Below, in pieces: positions 21,310 through 30,687 of a stretch of 64,000 bases of DNA. The notes below the pieces were generated by a model, which searched no databases, had not been told where the DNA came from, and saw only the letters and a list, made by a program, of their open reading frames with translations. The stretch is taken from the NCBI RefSeq assembly GCF_000379465.1, contig NZ_KB905391.1, positions 44,080 to 108,079 on the forward strand. Direction: 5' to 3'. The stretch's first letter is position 1. Each line of letters starts with the position of its first letter. Source of the stretch: Sciscionella marina DSM 45152 (lineage in GTDB: Bacteria; Actinomycetota; Actinomycetes; Mycobacteriales; Pseudonocardiaceae). A program made the position numbers and the translations under genes.

Positions 21310-22548
21310 ATGCAGACATGGGCGCCAACCGACGTGCCGAGGGTCGACGGGAAACCGCGTCCGCTCCGGCTTCACGACACCGCGACCGGTCAGGTGCGGC
21401 CGACCGCCCCGGGGAGCACGGCGCGGATGTACGTCTGCGGGATCACCCCGTACGACGCCACCCACCTCGGCCACGCCGCGACCTACCTCGCGTTCGATCT
21501 CGTGCACCGGATCTGGCTGGACAACGGGCACGCGGTGCACTACGTGCAGAACGTGACCGATATCGACGATCCGCTGCTGGAGCGGGCCGAGCGGGACAAG
21601 GACGACTGGGTGGTACTCGGGCTGCGCGAGACGGCGCTGTTCCGCGAGGACATGGAGGCGCTGCGGGTGCTGCCGCCGCGCGAGTTCGTCGGCGCCGTCG
21701 AATCCATCCCGGAGATCATCGAGGTGGTCGGCAAGCTGCTCTCCTCGGGCGCCGCCTACCGGGCCGACGATCCCGAGTATCCGGACGTCTACTTCGACCA
21801 CACGGCGACCGGGCATTTCGGCTACGAGTCGAACGAGTCCGCGGAAAGCATGCGCGCCCTGTTCGCCGAACGCGGCGGCGACCCGGAGCGCACCGGCAAG
21901 CGGCATCCCCTCGACGCGCTGCTGTGGCGGATGGCGCGGCCGGGCGAACCGTCCTGGGAGAGCGAACTGGGGCAGGGGCGGCCCGGCTGGCACATCGAGT
22001 GTTCGGCCATCGCCTACAACCGGCTCGGCATTCCATTCGACGTGCAGGGCGGCGGATCGGATCTCGCGTTCCCGCACCACGAGTACTCGGCGGCGCACGC
22101 GGAGGCGCTTTCCGGGCAGCGGCCGTTCGCGCGGCACTACACGCACGCGGGCATGGTCGGGCTGAACGGCGAGAAGATGTCCAAGTCCAAGGGCAACCTG
22201 GTGTTCGTCTCGAAACTGCGGGCAAGCGAGGTCGACCCGATGGCGATCCGGCTCGGGCTGTTCGCCACGCACTACCGCGCGGACCGCTCCTGGACCGGGC
22301 AGACCCTCGAGGAGGCCCTGCGGCGGCTGGCGCGCTGGCGCACCGCCTTCGCGCTGCCTGCCGGGCCGGATGGCACCGACACCATCGCCCGGCTGCGCGA
22401 TCACCTCTCCGACGACCTGGACACCCCGCGGGCGCTCGCCGCGATCGACGGCTGGGTCGCCGAGGCCCTGGAACGCCGGGGCACCGATCCGCAGGCACCG
22501 GCCGGACTGGCCGCCGCGGTCGACGCACTCCTCGGCGTGGCGCCGTAG
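21310..22548 (+). CDS. mshC: L-cysteine:GlcN-Ins ligase (mycothiol biosynthesis)
   Basis: ATP-dependent ligase joining cysteine to glucosaminyl-inositol, the penultimate step of mycothiol synthesis. At 412 aa it is derived from cysteinyl-tRNA synthetase but lacks the anticodon-binding extension. [14 protein letters not shown] near residue 43 holds the zinc Cys and HIGH-like motif, HIECSAIA near 228 gives the second zinc ligand, [10 protein letters not shown] the third, and EKMSKSKGN near 285 is the KMSKS loop. TATCGT lies exactly 7 nt before the ATG, so the transcript is probably leaderless. Gene order mshC-PAC2-metH matches Rv2130c-Rv2124c. Confidence 0.96.
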   Translation: MQTWAPTDVPRVDGKPRPLRLHDTATGQVRPTAPGSTARMYVCGITPYDATHLGHAATYLAFDLVHRIWLDNGHAVHYVQNVTDIDDPLLERAERDKDDWVVLGLRETALFREDMEALRVLPPREFVGAVESIPEIIEVVGKLLSSGAAYRADDPEYPDVYFDHTATGHFGYESNESAESMRALFAERGGDPERTGKRHPLDALLWRMARPGEPSWESELGQGRPGWHIECSAIAYNRLGIPFDVQGGGSDLAFPHHEYSAAHAEALSGQRPFARHYTHAGMVGLNGEKMSKSKGNLVFVSKLRASEVDPMAIRLGLFATHYRADRSWTGQTLEEALRRLARWRTAFALPAGPDGTDTIARLRDHLSDDLDTPRALAAIDGWVAEALERRGTDPQAPAGLAAAVDALLGVAP

Positions 22549-22579
22549 GTACCTGGGGCCGCGGCGGGTGCCCTCCGGG

Positions 22580-23437
22580 TCACTCGTCGCGGCGGCGCAG
22601 GTACTGCTCCACCTGCCAGGCGATCTCGTCCCCGGACACCTCGTCCATCGGCGGTTCGGCGTCACCGCGTTCCTCGAGGCCGCGCACGTATTCGGCGACC
22701 TCCTCGTCCTCGGCGATCATCTCGCTGACCGTCTGCTCCCATTCGCGCGCCTGGTCGGGCAGCGAGCTCAGGCTGACCGGGGCGCCGAGCAGATCCTCCA
22801 CCCTGCGCAGCAGGGCGATCGTGACTTTGGGCGAGGGCGGCTGGGACACGTAGTGCGGCACGGCGGCCCAGAACGAGACCGCCGGGATTCCGGCGCGCAC
22901 GCAGGCGTCCTGGAGAACGCCGACGATCCCCGTCGGGCCCTCGTACTCGGAGCGGGCGAGGCCGAAGCGCTTCGCCGAATCGGTGTCGTGCGCAGCCCCG
23001 CTGACCGGGATGGGCCGGGTGTGGGCGGTGTCGGCGAGCAGTGCACCGAGCGTCACCAGCATCGAGACCTCGTATTTCTCAGCGAGTGAGATGATCTCCG
23101 CGCAGAACTGCCGCCAGCGCATATTGGGTTCGAGACCGTGCAGCAGCAGCACCTGTGTCTCGCTGTCCGGCGGGGTCGCGTGGGTGACCCGGGTCGTCGG
23201 CTCCTCGATGCTACGGGTGATTCCGTCCACCATGCGGACTGTGGGCCTGCTCACTTGGAAGTCGTAGTAGTCGTCCGGATCGAGCTCGGTGAGCGGGGCG
23301 GCGTCCCAGATCAGCTGGAGGTGCTCGACCGCTGTCGTAGCTGCATCGCCCGCGTCGTTCCAGCCCTCGAAAGCGGCGACGAGGATCGCCTTCCGCGGTG
23401 CCTCGGGCTCGGTGTTCTCGGCTTCGGTCTCTGACAC
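22580..23437 (-). CDS. PAC2-family protein
   Basis: Soluble protein of 285 aa in the PAC2 (proteasome assembly chaperone 2-like) family, widespread in actinobacteria. FEGWNDAGDAATTAVEHL near residue 24 is the family hallmark, followed by GLEPNMRWRQF near 100. The C-terminal third is acidic. The family fold resembles purine nucleoside phosphorylase, but no enzymatic activity is established. It lies convergent with mshC and divergent from metH, 52 bp apart, as in M. tuberculosis. Confidence 0.9.
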   Translation of the reverse strand: MSETEAENTEPEAPRKAILVAAFEGWNDAGDAATTAVEHLQLIWDAAPLTELDPDDYYDFQVSRPTVRMVDGITRSIEEPTTRVTHATPPDSETQVLLLHGLEPNMRWRQFCAEIISLAEKYEVSMLVTLGALLADTAHTRPIPVSGAAHDTDSAKRFGLARSEYEGPTGIVGVLQDACVRAGIPAVSFWAAVPHYVSQPPSPKVTIALLRRVEDLLGAPVSLSSLPDQAREWEQTVSEMIAEDEEVAEYVRGLEERGDAEPPMDEVSGDEIAWQVEQYLRRRDE

Positions 23438-23489
23438 CCGGACAGCCTACGTCGTGTTCGCTGTTGACCGGGGACCGTAGGCTGGACCC

Positions 23490-26400
23490 ATGTCGGACAA
23501 TCAAAAAGGGAATCTGACCAATACCGCGCTGTTGGATGCACTGAACGAACGGGTCGTGGTCGCGGACGGTGCGATGGGCACCGCATTGCAGGCGCAGGAT
23601 CTCTCCCTTGCCGATTTCGACAATCTAGAAGGTTGCAACGAGATCCTGAACGTGACCAGGCCGGACGTGGTCCGGGCCATCCACCGCGGCTACTTCGACG
23701 CGGGCGCAGACGCGGTCGAGACCAACACCTTCGGCTGCAACTTCGCGAACCTCGCCGAGTACGACATCACCGAGCGCAACTTCGAACTCGCCAGGACCGG
23801 CGCGGCGCTCGCTCGTGAGGTGGCCGACGAGTACGACGGCGACCGGTTCGTACTCGGCTCGATGGGCCCCGGGACGAAGCTGCCGACCCTCGGTCATGCC
23901 CCGTACGCCACGCTGCGGGACGCCTACGCGGACGCCGCGCGCGGGCTGCTGATCGGCGGCGCGGACGCGATCCTGGTGGAGACCTGTCAGGACCTGCTGC
24001 AGACCAAGGCCGCGGTGATCGGTTCCCAGCACGCCATGGAGCGGGAGGGCATCCGCATCCCGATCATCGCCCAGGTCACCGTGGAGACCACGGGGACGAT
24101 GCTGCTCGGCTCGGAGATCGGTGCGGCGATGGTCGCGCTCGAACCGCTCGGCATCGACCTGATCGGGATGAACTGTGCGACCGGCCCGGCCGAGATGTCC
24201 GAACACCTCCGTTACCTCGCCAAGCACGCGAACGCGCCGATCTCGGTGATGCCGAACGCCGGACTGCCCGAGCTCGGCCCGAACGGCGCGGTGTACCCGC
24301 TGCAGCCCGAGGAGCTGGCCGCGGCGCTGAGCCAGTTCGTCACCGACTACGGCGCCCGGCTGGTCGGCGGCTGCTGTGGTACCACCGACCGGCACGTGGC
24401 GGCGGTGGCCGAGGCCGTGAAGGATCTCCGCTCGCCCGAGCGCAGTCCGGAGCGCGAGCCGAGTATTTCCTCGCTCTACCAGCCGGTTCCGTTCGAACAG
24501 GACGCCTCGGTGCTGATGATCGGCGAGCGTACGAACGCGAACGGCTCGAAGAAGTTCCGTGAGGCGATGATCGCCGAGGAGTGGAACGACTGCGTGGCGA
24601 TCGCCAGGGACCAGACCCGGGACGGGGCGCACATGCTCGATGTGTGCGTCGACTACGTCGGCCGGGACGGTGCCAAGGACATGGCCGAGATCGCCGAGCG
24701 GTTCGCCACCGCATCGACCCTGCCGATCATGCTCGACTCCACCGAGATCGACGTGATCCGCACCGGGCTCGAACACCTCGGTGGACGGTGCGCGGTGAAC
24801 TCGGTGAACTACGAGGACGGCGACGGACCGGAGTCCCGGTTCACCAAGGTCATGGAGCTGGTCCGGGAGTTCGGTGCCACCATCGTCGCGCTGACCATCG
24901 ACGAGGAGGGCCAGGCGCGCACCGCGGACAAGAAGGTGGAGATCGCCGAGCGCCTGATCGCCGACATCACCGGCAAGTTCGGGCTCGCCGAGTCGGACAT
25001 CATCATGGACACGCTGACCTTCACCATCGCCACCGGTCAGGAGGAGTCCCGCAAGGACGGTGTCGAGACGATCGAGGCGATCCGCAAGCTCAAGGAACGC
25101 CATCCGGATGTGCAGACCACGCTCGGCCTTTCGAACATCTCGTTCGGCCTGAACCCGGCGGCGCGTCAGGTGCTGAACTCGGTGTTCCTGCACGAGTGCC
25201 GCGAGGCCGGGCTCGACTCGGCGATCGTGCACGCATCGAAGATCCTGCCGATGGCCAAGATCGAGGACGAACAGCGCACGGTCGCCCTGGACATGATCTA
25301 CGACCGCCGCGAGGGCGATTACGACCCGCTGCAGAAGTTCATGCAGCTGTTCGAGGGCGTCACCGCGTCCTCCTCGAAGGAGTCCCGCGCCGAGGAACTG
25401 GCGAAGCTGCCGCTGTTCGAGCGGCTCGAGCGGCGCATCGTGGACGGCGAGCGCAACGGCCTCGAGGACGACCTGATGGCGGCCCTCGAGGAGAAGTCCG
25501 CGCTGGAGATCGTCAACCAGACGCTGCTGGCCGGTATGAAGACCGTCGGTGAGCTGTTCGGTTCCGGGCAGATGCAGCTGCCGTTCGTGCTGCAGTCCGC
25601 CGAGGTGATGAAGACCGCGGTCGCCCATCTCGAACCGTACATGGAGAAGGCCGATGACGAGGGCAAGGGCAAGATCGTGCTCGCCACGGTGAAAGGCGAT
25701 GTGCACGACATCGGCAAGAACCTCGTGGACATCATCCTGTCCAACAACGGTTACGACGTCGTCAACATCGGCATCAAGCAGCCGGTGAACGCCATCCTCG
25801 AAGCGGCCGAGGAGAACCGTGCCGACGTCATCGGGATGTCCGGACTGCTGGTGAAGTCGACGGTCATCATGAAGGAGAACCTCGAGGAGATGAACTCCCG
25901 GGGTGTCGCGGACAGGTTCCCGGTGATGCTCGGTGGCGCGGCCCTGACCCGTGGCTTCGTGGAGAACGATCTGACCGAGACCTTCAACGGGGATGTCCGC
26001 TATGCCAAGGACGCCTTCGAAGGGCTCCGGCTGATGGACAACCTGATGGCGGAGAAGCGCGGCGAGGCACCGGAGATCTCCGAGGAGGAGAAGGCCAAGG
26101 CCGCCGAGCGCAAGGCGCGGCACGAGCGCTCCAAACGCATCGCGGAGAAGCGCCGCGAGAAGGAGGAGGCCGAGGCGGGCCCGATCCCGGAGCGTTCCGA
26201 CGTGTCCACCGACATCCAGGTGCCCACCCCGCCGTTCTGGGGAACCCGGATCTCCAAGGGTGTTCCGCTCGCGGACTACTCGGGCATGCTCGACGAGCGC
26301 GCCACCTTCCTCGGTCAGTGGGGCCTGCGCGGCACCAAGGGCAAGGAGGGGCCGAGCTACGAGGACCTGGTGGAGAGCGAGGGCCGCCCGCGGCTGCGCT

Positions 26401-27053
26401 ACTGGCTCGAGCGGCTGTCCACCGACGGGATCCTGCAGCACGCGGCCGCGGTCTACGGCTACTTCCCGTGTGTGGCCGAGAAGGACGACCTCGTCGTGCT
26501 CACCGAGGCCGACCCGGACGCGCCCGAGCGCTTCCGGTTCAGCTTCCCGCGCCAGCGCAAGGACCGGCACCTGTGTCTCGCGGATTTCTTCCGCCCGCGG
26601 GAACTCGCCAAGACCCAGGGCCAGGTCGACGTGGTCGGGTTCTCCACGGTCACCATGGGCCAGCCGATCGCGGACTACGCCCAGGAGCTGTTCGAGAACA
26701 ACGCCTACCGCGACTACCTGGAGGTGCACGGGCTCGGTGTGCAGCTGACCGAGGCGCTCGCCGAGTACTGGCACTCCCGGATCCGCGCCGAGCTGACCCT
26801 TCCGGACGGGTCCGCGGTGGCGAAGGACGACTCGCAGAACATCGAGGACTTCTTCCGGCTCGGCTACCGGGGTGCCCGGTTCTCGCTCGGTTACGGCGCC
26901 TGCCCGAACCTGGAGGACCGCGCCAAGATCGAGGAGTTGCTCGACCCGGAACGCATCGGGGTGAAGTTGTCCGAGGAACACCAGCTGCACCCGGAACAGT
27001 CCACGGACGCGATCGTCGTGCATCATCCAGAGGCGAAGTACTTCAACACCTGA
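23490..27053 (+). CDS. metH: Cobalamin-dependent methionine synthase
   Basis: Transfers a methyl group from 5-methyltetrahydrofolate via methylcobalamin to homocysteine. The protein has 1187 aa with all four modules: homocysteine domain with GGCCGT zinc Cys pair near 293, pterin domain starting MIGERTNANGSKKF near 343, cobalamin domain with GDVHDIGKN near 736 (His is the lower cobalt ligand), and AdoMet reactivation domain with RLGYRGARFSLGYG near 1122. Length matches actinobacterial MetH. TAGGCT ends 6 nt before the ATG, so it is probably leaderless; there is no room for a cobalamin riboswitch in the 52-bp divergent gap. Confidence 0.97.
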   Translation: MSDNQKGNLTNTALLDALNERVVVADGAMGTALQAQDLSLADFDNLEGCNEILNVTRPDVVRAIHRGYFDAGADAVETNTFGCNFANLAEYDITERNFELARTGAALAREVADEYDGDRFVLGSMGPGTKLPTLGHAPYATLRDAYADAARGLLIGGADAILVETCQDLLQTKAAVIGSQHAMEREGIRIPIIAQVTVETTGTMLLGSEIGAAMVALEPLGIDLIGMNCATGPAEMSEHLRYLAKHANAPISVMPNAGLPELGPNGAVYPLQPEELAAALSQFVTDYGARLVGGCCGTTDRHVAAVAEAVKDLRSPERSPEREPSISSLYQPVPFEQDASVLMIGERTNANGSKKFREAMIAEEWNDCVAIARDQTRDGAHMLDVCVDYVGRDGAKDMAEIAERFATASTLPIMLDSTEIDVIRTGLEHLGGRCAVNSVNYEDGDGPESRFTKVMELVREFGATIVALTIDEEGQARTADKKVEIAERLIADITGKFGLAESDIIMDTLTFTIATGQEESRKDGVETIEAIRKLKERHPDVQTTLGLSNISFGLNPAARQVLNSVFLHECREAGLDSAIVHASKILPMAKIEDEQRTVALDMIYDRREGDYDPLQKFMQLFEGVTASSSKESRAEELAKLPLFERLERRIVDGERNGLEDDLMAALEEKSALEIVNQTLLAGMKTVGELFGSGQMQLPFVLQSAEVMKTAVAHLEPYMEKADDEGKGKIVLATVKGDVHDIGKNLVDIILSNNGYDVVNIGIKQPVNAILEAAEENRADVIGMSGLLVKSTVIMKENLEEMNSRGVADRFPVMLGGAALTRGFVENDLTETFNGDVRYAKDAFEGLRLMDNLMAEKRGEAPEISEEEKAKAAERKARHERSKRIAEKRREKEEAEAGPIPERSDVSTDIQVPTPPFWGTRISKGVPLADYSGMLDERATFLGQWGLRGTKGKEGPSYEDLVESEGRPRLRYWLERLSTDGILQHAAAVYGYFPCVAEKDDLVVLTEADPDAPERFRFSFPRQRKDRHLCLADFFRPRELAKTQGQVDVVGFSTVTMGQPIADYAQELFENNAYRDYLEVHGLGVQLTEALAEYWHSRIRAELTLPDGSAVAKDDSQNIEDFFRLGYRGARFSLGYGACPNLEDRAKIEELLDPERIGVKLSEEHQLHPEQSTDAIVVHHPEAKYFNT

Positions 27054-27081
27054 TGCAGTGTCGTGAGGGGAGAGGGGCCAG

Positions 27082-27759
27082 TTGACGGGACAGGAACTAC
27101 GGGCCGTGCTGTGGGACATGGACGGCACGCTCGTGGACAGCGAGAAGCTGTGGGACATCCCGCTGCGGGAGATCGCCGAGCACTACGGTGTCCGGCTCTC
27201 CGAGCAGCAACGGGCCTCGCTCGTCGGCTCGAACATGGCCGACACCTCGGCCGCGCTGCTCGGATTCGCCGGAGTCGCGGCGACCGGGCAGCGCATGGCC
27301 GAGACCAGTAGCTGGATCACCGAACGTATCGCCGAGCTGTTCGCCCAGCCGCTGCCCTGGCGGCCGGGCGCGGCCGAGGCGTTGCGCTCGGTGCGTGCGG
27401 CCGGCTTGCGCAGTGCGCTGGTCACTTCGACCCAGCGGGACACCGCCGAGCTCGCCCTGAACACCATCGGCCCGGAGAACTTCGACGTGACGGTGTGCGG
27501 CGACGAGGTGGACGGGCTCAACAAGCCGCATCCGGAGCCCTACGCGAAGGCGGCGCGGCTGCTCGGCGTGGATCCGGCCGCGTGCATCGCGGTCGAGGAC
27601 TCGGCCGCGGGCAGCGGCTCCGCGCGGGCGGCGGGGGCCGTGGTGCTGGTCGTGCCCTGTGACGCGCCCGTCGAACCGGGGGAGCGCACCGAACTGCGCG
27701 ACTCGCTCGTCGGGGTGGACGCCGTCGAACTGACCAGGATCCACGCCACGCACTCTTAG
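27082..27759 (+). CDS. HAD-superfamily hydrolase (beta-phosphoglucomutase-like)
   Basis: Phosphatase-like protein of 225 aa. Motif I DMDGTLVDS is near residue 13, motif II Thr in LVTST near 113, motif III Lys in NKPHPEPY near 150, and motif IV in VEDSAAG near 172. This is the subfamily I cap type found in beta-phosphoglucomutase and phosphoglycolate phosphatase relatives. The TTG start at 27082 has GAGGGG upstream. It follows metH by 28 bp and is likely cotranscribed. Substrate unknown. Confidence 0.88.
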   Translation: MTGQELRAVLWDMDGTLVDSEKLWDIPLREIAEHYGVRLSEQQRASLVGSNMADTSAALLGFAGVAATGQRMAETSSWITERIAELFAQPLPWRPGAAEALRSVRAAGLRSALVTSTQRDTAELALNTIGPENFDVTVCGDEVDGLNKPHPEPYAKAARLLGVDPAACIAVEDSAAGSGSARAAGAVVLVVPCDAPVEPGERTELRDSLVGVDAVELTRIHATHS

Positions 27760-28653
27760 CTACAACGGGGTGCGCAGCTGGCGCTCGGCCAGTTCGTACA
27801 GCACCCGGTACATCCCGTGCTGCTCGATGTTCTCCCGGGAGAACAGCTCGGCGATCGCGAACAGGTCCAGGCGCCTGCCGAGGGTGATCTGTTCGCGATC
27901 GCATCCGCTGCCGCGCGCGATCCCGTTGCCGAACGGGCCGGGCACGGAGCCGAGCCGTTCGAACCGCAGCAGATTGCCGAGGTCGTGTTCGAGCGGGGCG
28001 GCGCAGGTGAACTCCCAGTCGAGCAGGGCGGCCACGGTGTAATCCTTGCCCTCGCGGCGCAGCAGGATGTTCTTCGGGTTCGCATCGCTGTGCGAGCGGA
28101 CCGGCCGGTGCAGCAGGTAATTCATCGTCTCGGCGTAGTCGGCTGCCATGGCCACCCAGCCGGGCGGGGCGGCGGTGATCCGTTCGAGCAGCTGCTCGAA
28201 CAACTCCGCGGGCCGGATCGGCCATGGGGTGAACTCCAGCGGGTCCGTTCCGCGTTTCGCCTCGCCTGCGACCTCCCGCGGCCGGTCCCATACTGTGGCG
28301 AAGACGGCACCGATCCGTTCGCCGATGGTCTCGGCCTGGGCCCGGGTGGCGCGGGGGAGCACGGTCGAGGCGAGTTCACCGGGCACCAGGGCGAGCACGG
28401 CCCGGTCCGCCTCGGCGGCCAGCACCCCGGGCACCGGGATCCCGTCGGCGGCCGCCTCACGCAGCGCGGCCAGCTCGGTCCGGGCCGCATCCGCGCCGCC
28501 CTTCCAGCGCCGCAACACCACCGTGCGTTCCCCGTCGGTGACCGTTCGCATGTGGTTGGAGAACCCACCGTCGAGCGGCCGCGCGGACAGATTGCCGCGC
28601 AGCCCGGCGGTGGCGAGCAGCGCGGTCTCGGCGTCGTCGATCGGGGCGGTCAT
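27760..28653 (-). CDS. Aminoglycoside/choline-kinase-like phosphotransferase
   Basis: Small-molecule kinase of the APH/choline kinase fold, 297 aa from ATG 28653. The catalytic loop [11 protein letters not shown] near residue 190 fits HxDxxxxN, and LLDWEF near 210 supplies the metal-binding Asp. LRRW near 49 may hold the nucleotide-binding basic region. The in-frame ATG ten codons earlier (28683) overlaps hisE and is less likely. Divergent from hisE with 28 bp between starts, and its stop abuts that of the HAD gene. Substrate unknown; resistance should not be assumed. Confidence 0.8.
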   Translation of the reverse strand: MTAPIDDAETALLATAGLRGNLSARPLDGGFSNHMRTVTDGERTVVLRRWKGGADAARTELAALREAAADGIPVPGVLAAEADRAVLALVPGELASTVLPRATRAQAETIGERIGAVFATVWDRPREVAGEAKRGTDPLEFTPWPIRPAELFEQLLERITAAPPGWVAMAADYAETMNYLLHRPVRSHSDANPKNILLRREGKDYTVAALLDWEFTCAAPLEHDLGNLLRFERLGSVPGPFGNGIARGSGCDREQITLGRRLDLFAIAELFSRENIEQHGMYRVLYELAERQLRTPL

Positions 28654-28681
28654 GGCCACCCAAGTTAGCGCCGACGGGGGC

Positions 28682-28963
28682 ATGAAAGACTTGGCCCCCG
28701 TGAAGACCTTCGACGAGCTGTTCGCCGAACTGTCCGGCCGGGCCGTGGAACGCCCGGCCGGCTCCGGAACCGTCGCCGCTCTCGATGCCGGGGTGCACGC
28801 TCAGGGCAAGAAGGTGCTCGAGGAAGCGGGCGAGGTGTGGCTCGCCGCCGAGCACGAGTCCGACGATGCGCTCGCCGAGGAGATCTCGCAGCTGCTCTAC
28901 CGCTTGCAGGTGTTGATGCTCAGCCGCGGACTCACCACCGAAGACGTCTACCGCTACCTGTAG
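28682..28963 (+). CDS. hisE: Phosphoribosyl-ATP pyrophosphatase
   Basis: Hydrolyses phosphoribosyl-ATP to phosphoribosyl-AMP, the second step of histidine synthesis. The 93-aa length matches the M. tuberculosis HisE exactly. The conserved [14 protein letters not shown] helix near residue 46 holds the metal-binding acidic residues, followed by [14 protein letters not shown] near 67. An alternative GTG start at 28700 would remove six residues. hisG follows 11 bp later; hisE-hisG linkage is characteristic of actinobacteria. Confidence 0.95.
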   Translation: MKDLAPVKTFDELFAELSGRAVERPAGSGTVAALDAGVHAQGKKVLEEAGEVWLAAEHESDDALAEEISQLLYRLQVLMLSRGLTTEDVYRYL

Positions 28964-28974
28964 GAGCCCTTCCG

Positions 28975-29817
28975 ATGTTGCGTGTCGCCGTGCCGAACAA
29001 GGGGGCGCTCTCCGCTCCGGCGGCCGAGGTATTGGCCGAGGCCGGGTACCGGCAGCGCTCGGGTCGCGAGCTGACGGTCATCGATCAGCTGAACGAGGTC
29101 GAGTTCTTCTTCCTGCGCCCCAAGGACATTCCGGTCTACGTCGGTTCCGGGCAGCTCGACCTCGGGATCACCGGACGCGACCTGGCCCTCGACTCCGGCG
29201 CCGCGGTCGGCGAACGGCTCGCCCTCGGCTTCGGTTCCTCCACGTTCCGCTACGCCGCCCCCGCGGGAAAGCAGTGGACCGTCGAGGAGCTGCGCGGGCG
29301 TAGGCTCGCGACCTCGTACCCGCGGCTGGTGCGCGACGACCTCGCCCGGCACGGTGTCGAGGCGGAGGTGATCCGGCTCGACGGGGCGGTGGAGATCTCC
29401 GTGCAGCTGGGGGTGGCCGACGCGATCGCGGATGTGGTCGGTTCCGGCCGCACCCTGCGCCAGCACGAACTCGTCGCGTTCGGTGAGCCGATCTGCCGTT
29501 CGGAGGCCGTGCTGATCGAGCACTCGGATGCCGTGGACGACAAGGCGCGCGCCCAGCTCACCGCGCGGATCCAGGGTGTGGTGTATGCCCAGCAATACCT
29601 GATGCTGGACTACGACTGCCCGCGGGCGCTGCTGGACGAGGCGATCGCGATCACGCCCGGACTGGAATCGCCGACCGTGGCCCCGCTCGCGGACCCGGAC
29701 TGGGTCGCGGTGCGCGCCATGATGCCGCGCGGCGAGGCGAACCGGCTGATGGACGAGCTCTCCGCGCTGGGCGCGCGGGCAGTGCTGGCCTTCGACATCC
29801 GCTCCTGCCGGATGTAA
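28975..29817 (+). CDS. hisG: ATP phosphoribosyltransferase (long form)
   Basis: Catalyses the first committed step of histidine synthesis, joining ATP and PRPP. The 280-aa protein is the long HisG form with a C-terminal ACT-like regulatory domain, so it should be feedback-inhibited by histidine and not need HisZ. Key parts are [10 protein letters not shown] at the N-terminus, GITGRDL near 60, the PRPP loop region [10 protein letters not shown] near 150, and the regulatory domain from about 210. TAGGAG lies 9 nt before the ATG at 28975. Confidence 0.96.
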   Translation: MLRVAVPNKGALSAPAAEVLAEAGYRQRSGRELTVIDQLNEVEFFFLRPKDIPVYVGSGQLDLGITGRDLALDSGAAVGERLALGFGSSTFRYAAPAGKQWTVEELRGRRLATSYPRLVRDDLARHGVEAEVIRLDGAVEISVQLGVADAIADVVGSGRTLRQHELVAFGEPICRSEAVLIEHSDAVDDKARAQLTARIQGVVYAQQYLMLDYDCPRALLDEAIAITPGLESPTVAPLADPDWVAVRAMMPRGEANRLMDELSALGARAVLAFDIRSCRM

Positions 29818-29823
29818 TCCTTG

Positions 29824-29843
29824 ACCTCCAGTTAACTGGAGGT
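29824..29843. promoter_or_regulatory. SoxR/MerR-type palindromic operator before nat
   Basis: ACCTCCAGTTAACTGGAGGT is a perfect 20-bp palindrome. It overlaps a -35-like TTGACC (29821-29826), the arrangement used by MerR-family activators. It matches 16 of 18 bases of the E. coli soxS SoxR box core CCTCAAGTTAACTTGAGG. It lies 6 bp after hisG and 15 bp before nat. No T-tract follows and there is no loop, so a terminator is unlikely. Confidence 0.65.
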
Positions 29844-29858
29844 GTTTCGCTGGTCGGT

Positions 29859-30683
29859 ATGGCGACGATGCAGACCATCACTCCCGAGCAGTTCGAGACC
29901 GCGACCGTCGACGTGGACGCCTACCTCGCGCACGTTGGAGTGCCTCGCAGGCCCCCGTCGGCCGCTGCCTTGCACGAGCTCACCGAGGCGCATGCGCGGA
30001 CCTTCCCATTCGAGAATCTGGACGTCATGCTCGGTCGGCGGCCGGACCTGGACCTCGGCGCGATCGTGGACAAACTGTTGCACCGGGGCCGCGGTGGTTA
30101 CTGCTACGAACACGTGCTGCTGTTCGCCGCGGTGCTCGAACGCCTGGGCTACCGGGCCTGGCGGGTGTTGTGCAGGAGGAATCCGCAGGGGTCCGGGTAC
30201 CGCACGCACGCGAGTGTGATCGTGGATGTCGAGGGCAGCGAGTATCTCGCCGACGTCGGGTTCGGGCTGGGCATGCCGCAGCCGATGCGGTTGACCGAAG
30301 GGGCGCGCGTGGACCAGTCCGGCAAGCCGCACCGGATGATGCTGCACGACGGGGCCTGGACGCTGGAACAGCACGGTCCGCAGGGCTGGATACCGTTGCA
30401 TTCCTTCGATCTGGAACCGGCCTGGCCTTCGGATTTCGAGCTGGCCAACCACTTCATCAGCTCGCATCCGCGTTCGCCGTTCGTCGGCAAGATCGTGGTG
30501 TTCCGCACCGAGGCCGACCGGGTGTGCAGACTCGTGGGGAACACGTTCACCATCGAGTATCCGGGCGGGCGGAGCGAGGAACGCACCGTCACCGCGGCGG
30601 AGGTGCCCGAACTGCTCGGTTCCCTGGGGATCGCCCTGGACGAGGAGGAATCCGCCGGGATTCGCCGCGCCCTCGCGGTCTAG
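29859..30683 (+). CDS. nat: Arylamine N-acetyltransferase
   Basis: Acetyl-CoA-dependent N-acetyltransferase of 274 aa acting on arylamines and hydrazines. The catalytic triad is intact: Cys82 in RGGYCYEHV, His117 in THASV, Asp132 in LADVGFG. The fold (helical N-terminus, beta-barrel, C-terminal lid) is matched in length. Start ATG 29859, with ATG 29868 as an alternative. A palindrome resembling a SoxR/MerR site lies immediately upstream, suggesting induction by redox-active or aromatic compounds rather than constitutive expression. Homologues in mycobacteria acetylate isoniazid and are linked to cholesterol catabolism. Confidence 0.94.
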   Translation: MATMQTITPEQFETATVDVDAYLAHVGVPRRPPSAAALHELTEAHARTFPFENLDVMLGRRPDLDLGAIVDKLLHRGRGGYCYEHVLLFAAVLERLGYRAWRVLCRRNPQGSGYRTHASVIVDVEGSEYLADVGFGLGMPQPMRLTEGARVDQSGKPHRMMLHDGAWTLEQHGPQGWIPLHSFDLEPAWPSDFELANHFISSHPRSPFVGKIVVFRTEADRVCRLVGNTFTIEYPGGRSEERTVTAAEVPELLGSLGIALDEEESAGIRRALAV

Positions 30684-30687
30684 CGGT

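Noticed and set aside
23438..23489. Possible cobalamin riboswitch before metH
   Set aside because: Only 52 bp separate metH from the divergent PAC2 gene and the TAGGCT box sits 6 nt before the start codon, leaving no room for the aptamer.
23625..27158. A 1177-codon open frame antisense to metH
   Set aside because: It mirrors the metH codon pattern in a GC-rich genome, has no recognisable domain and no ribosome binding site.
29818..29845. The palindrome after hisG as a transcription terminator
   Set aside because: It has no loop and no T-tract, overlaps a -35-like TTGACC and matches a SoxR/MerR operator better.
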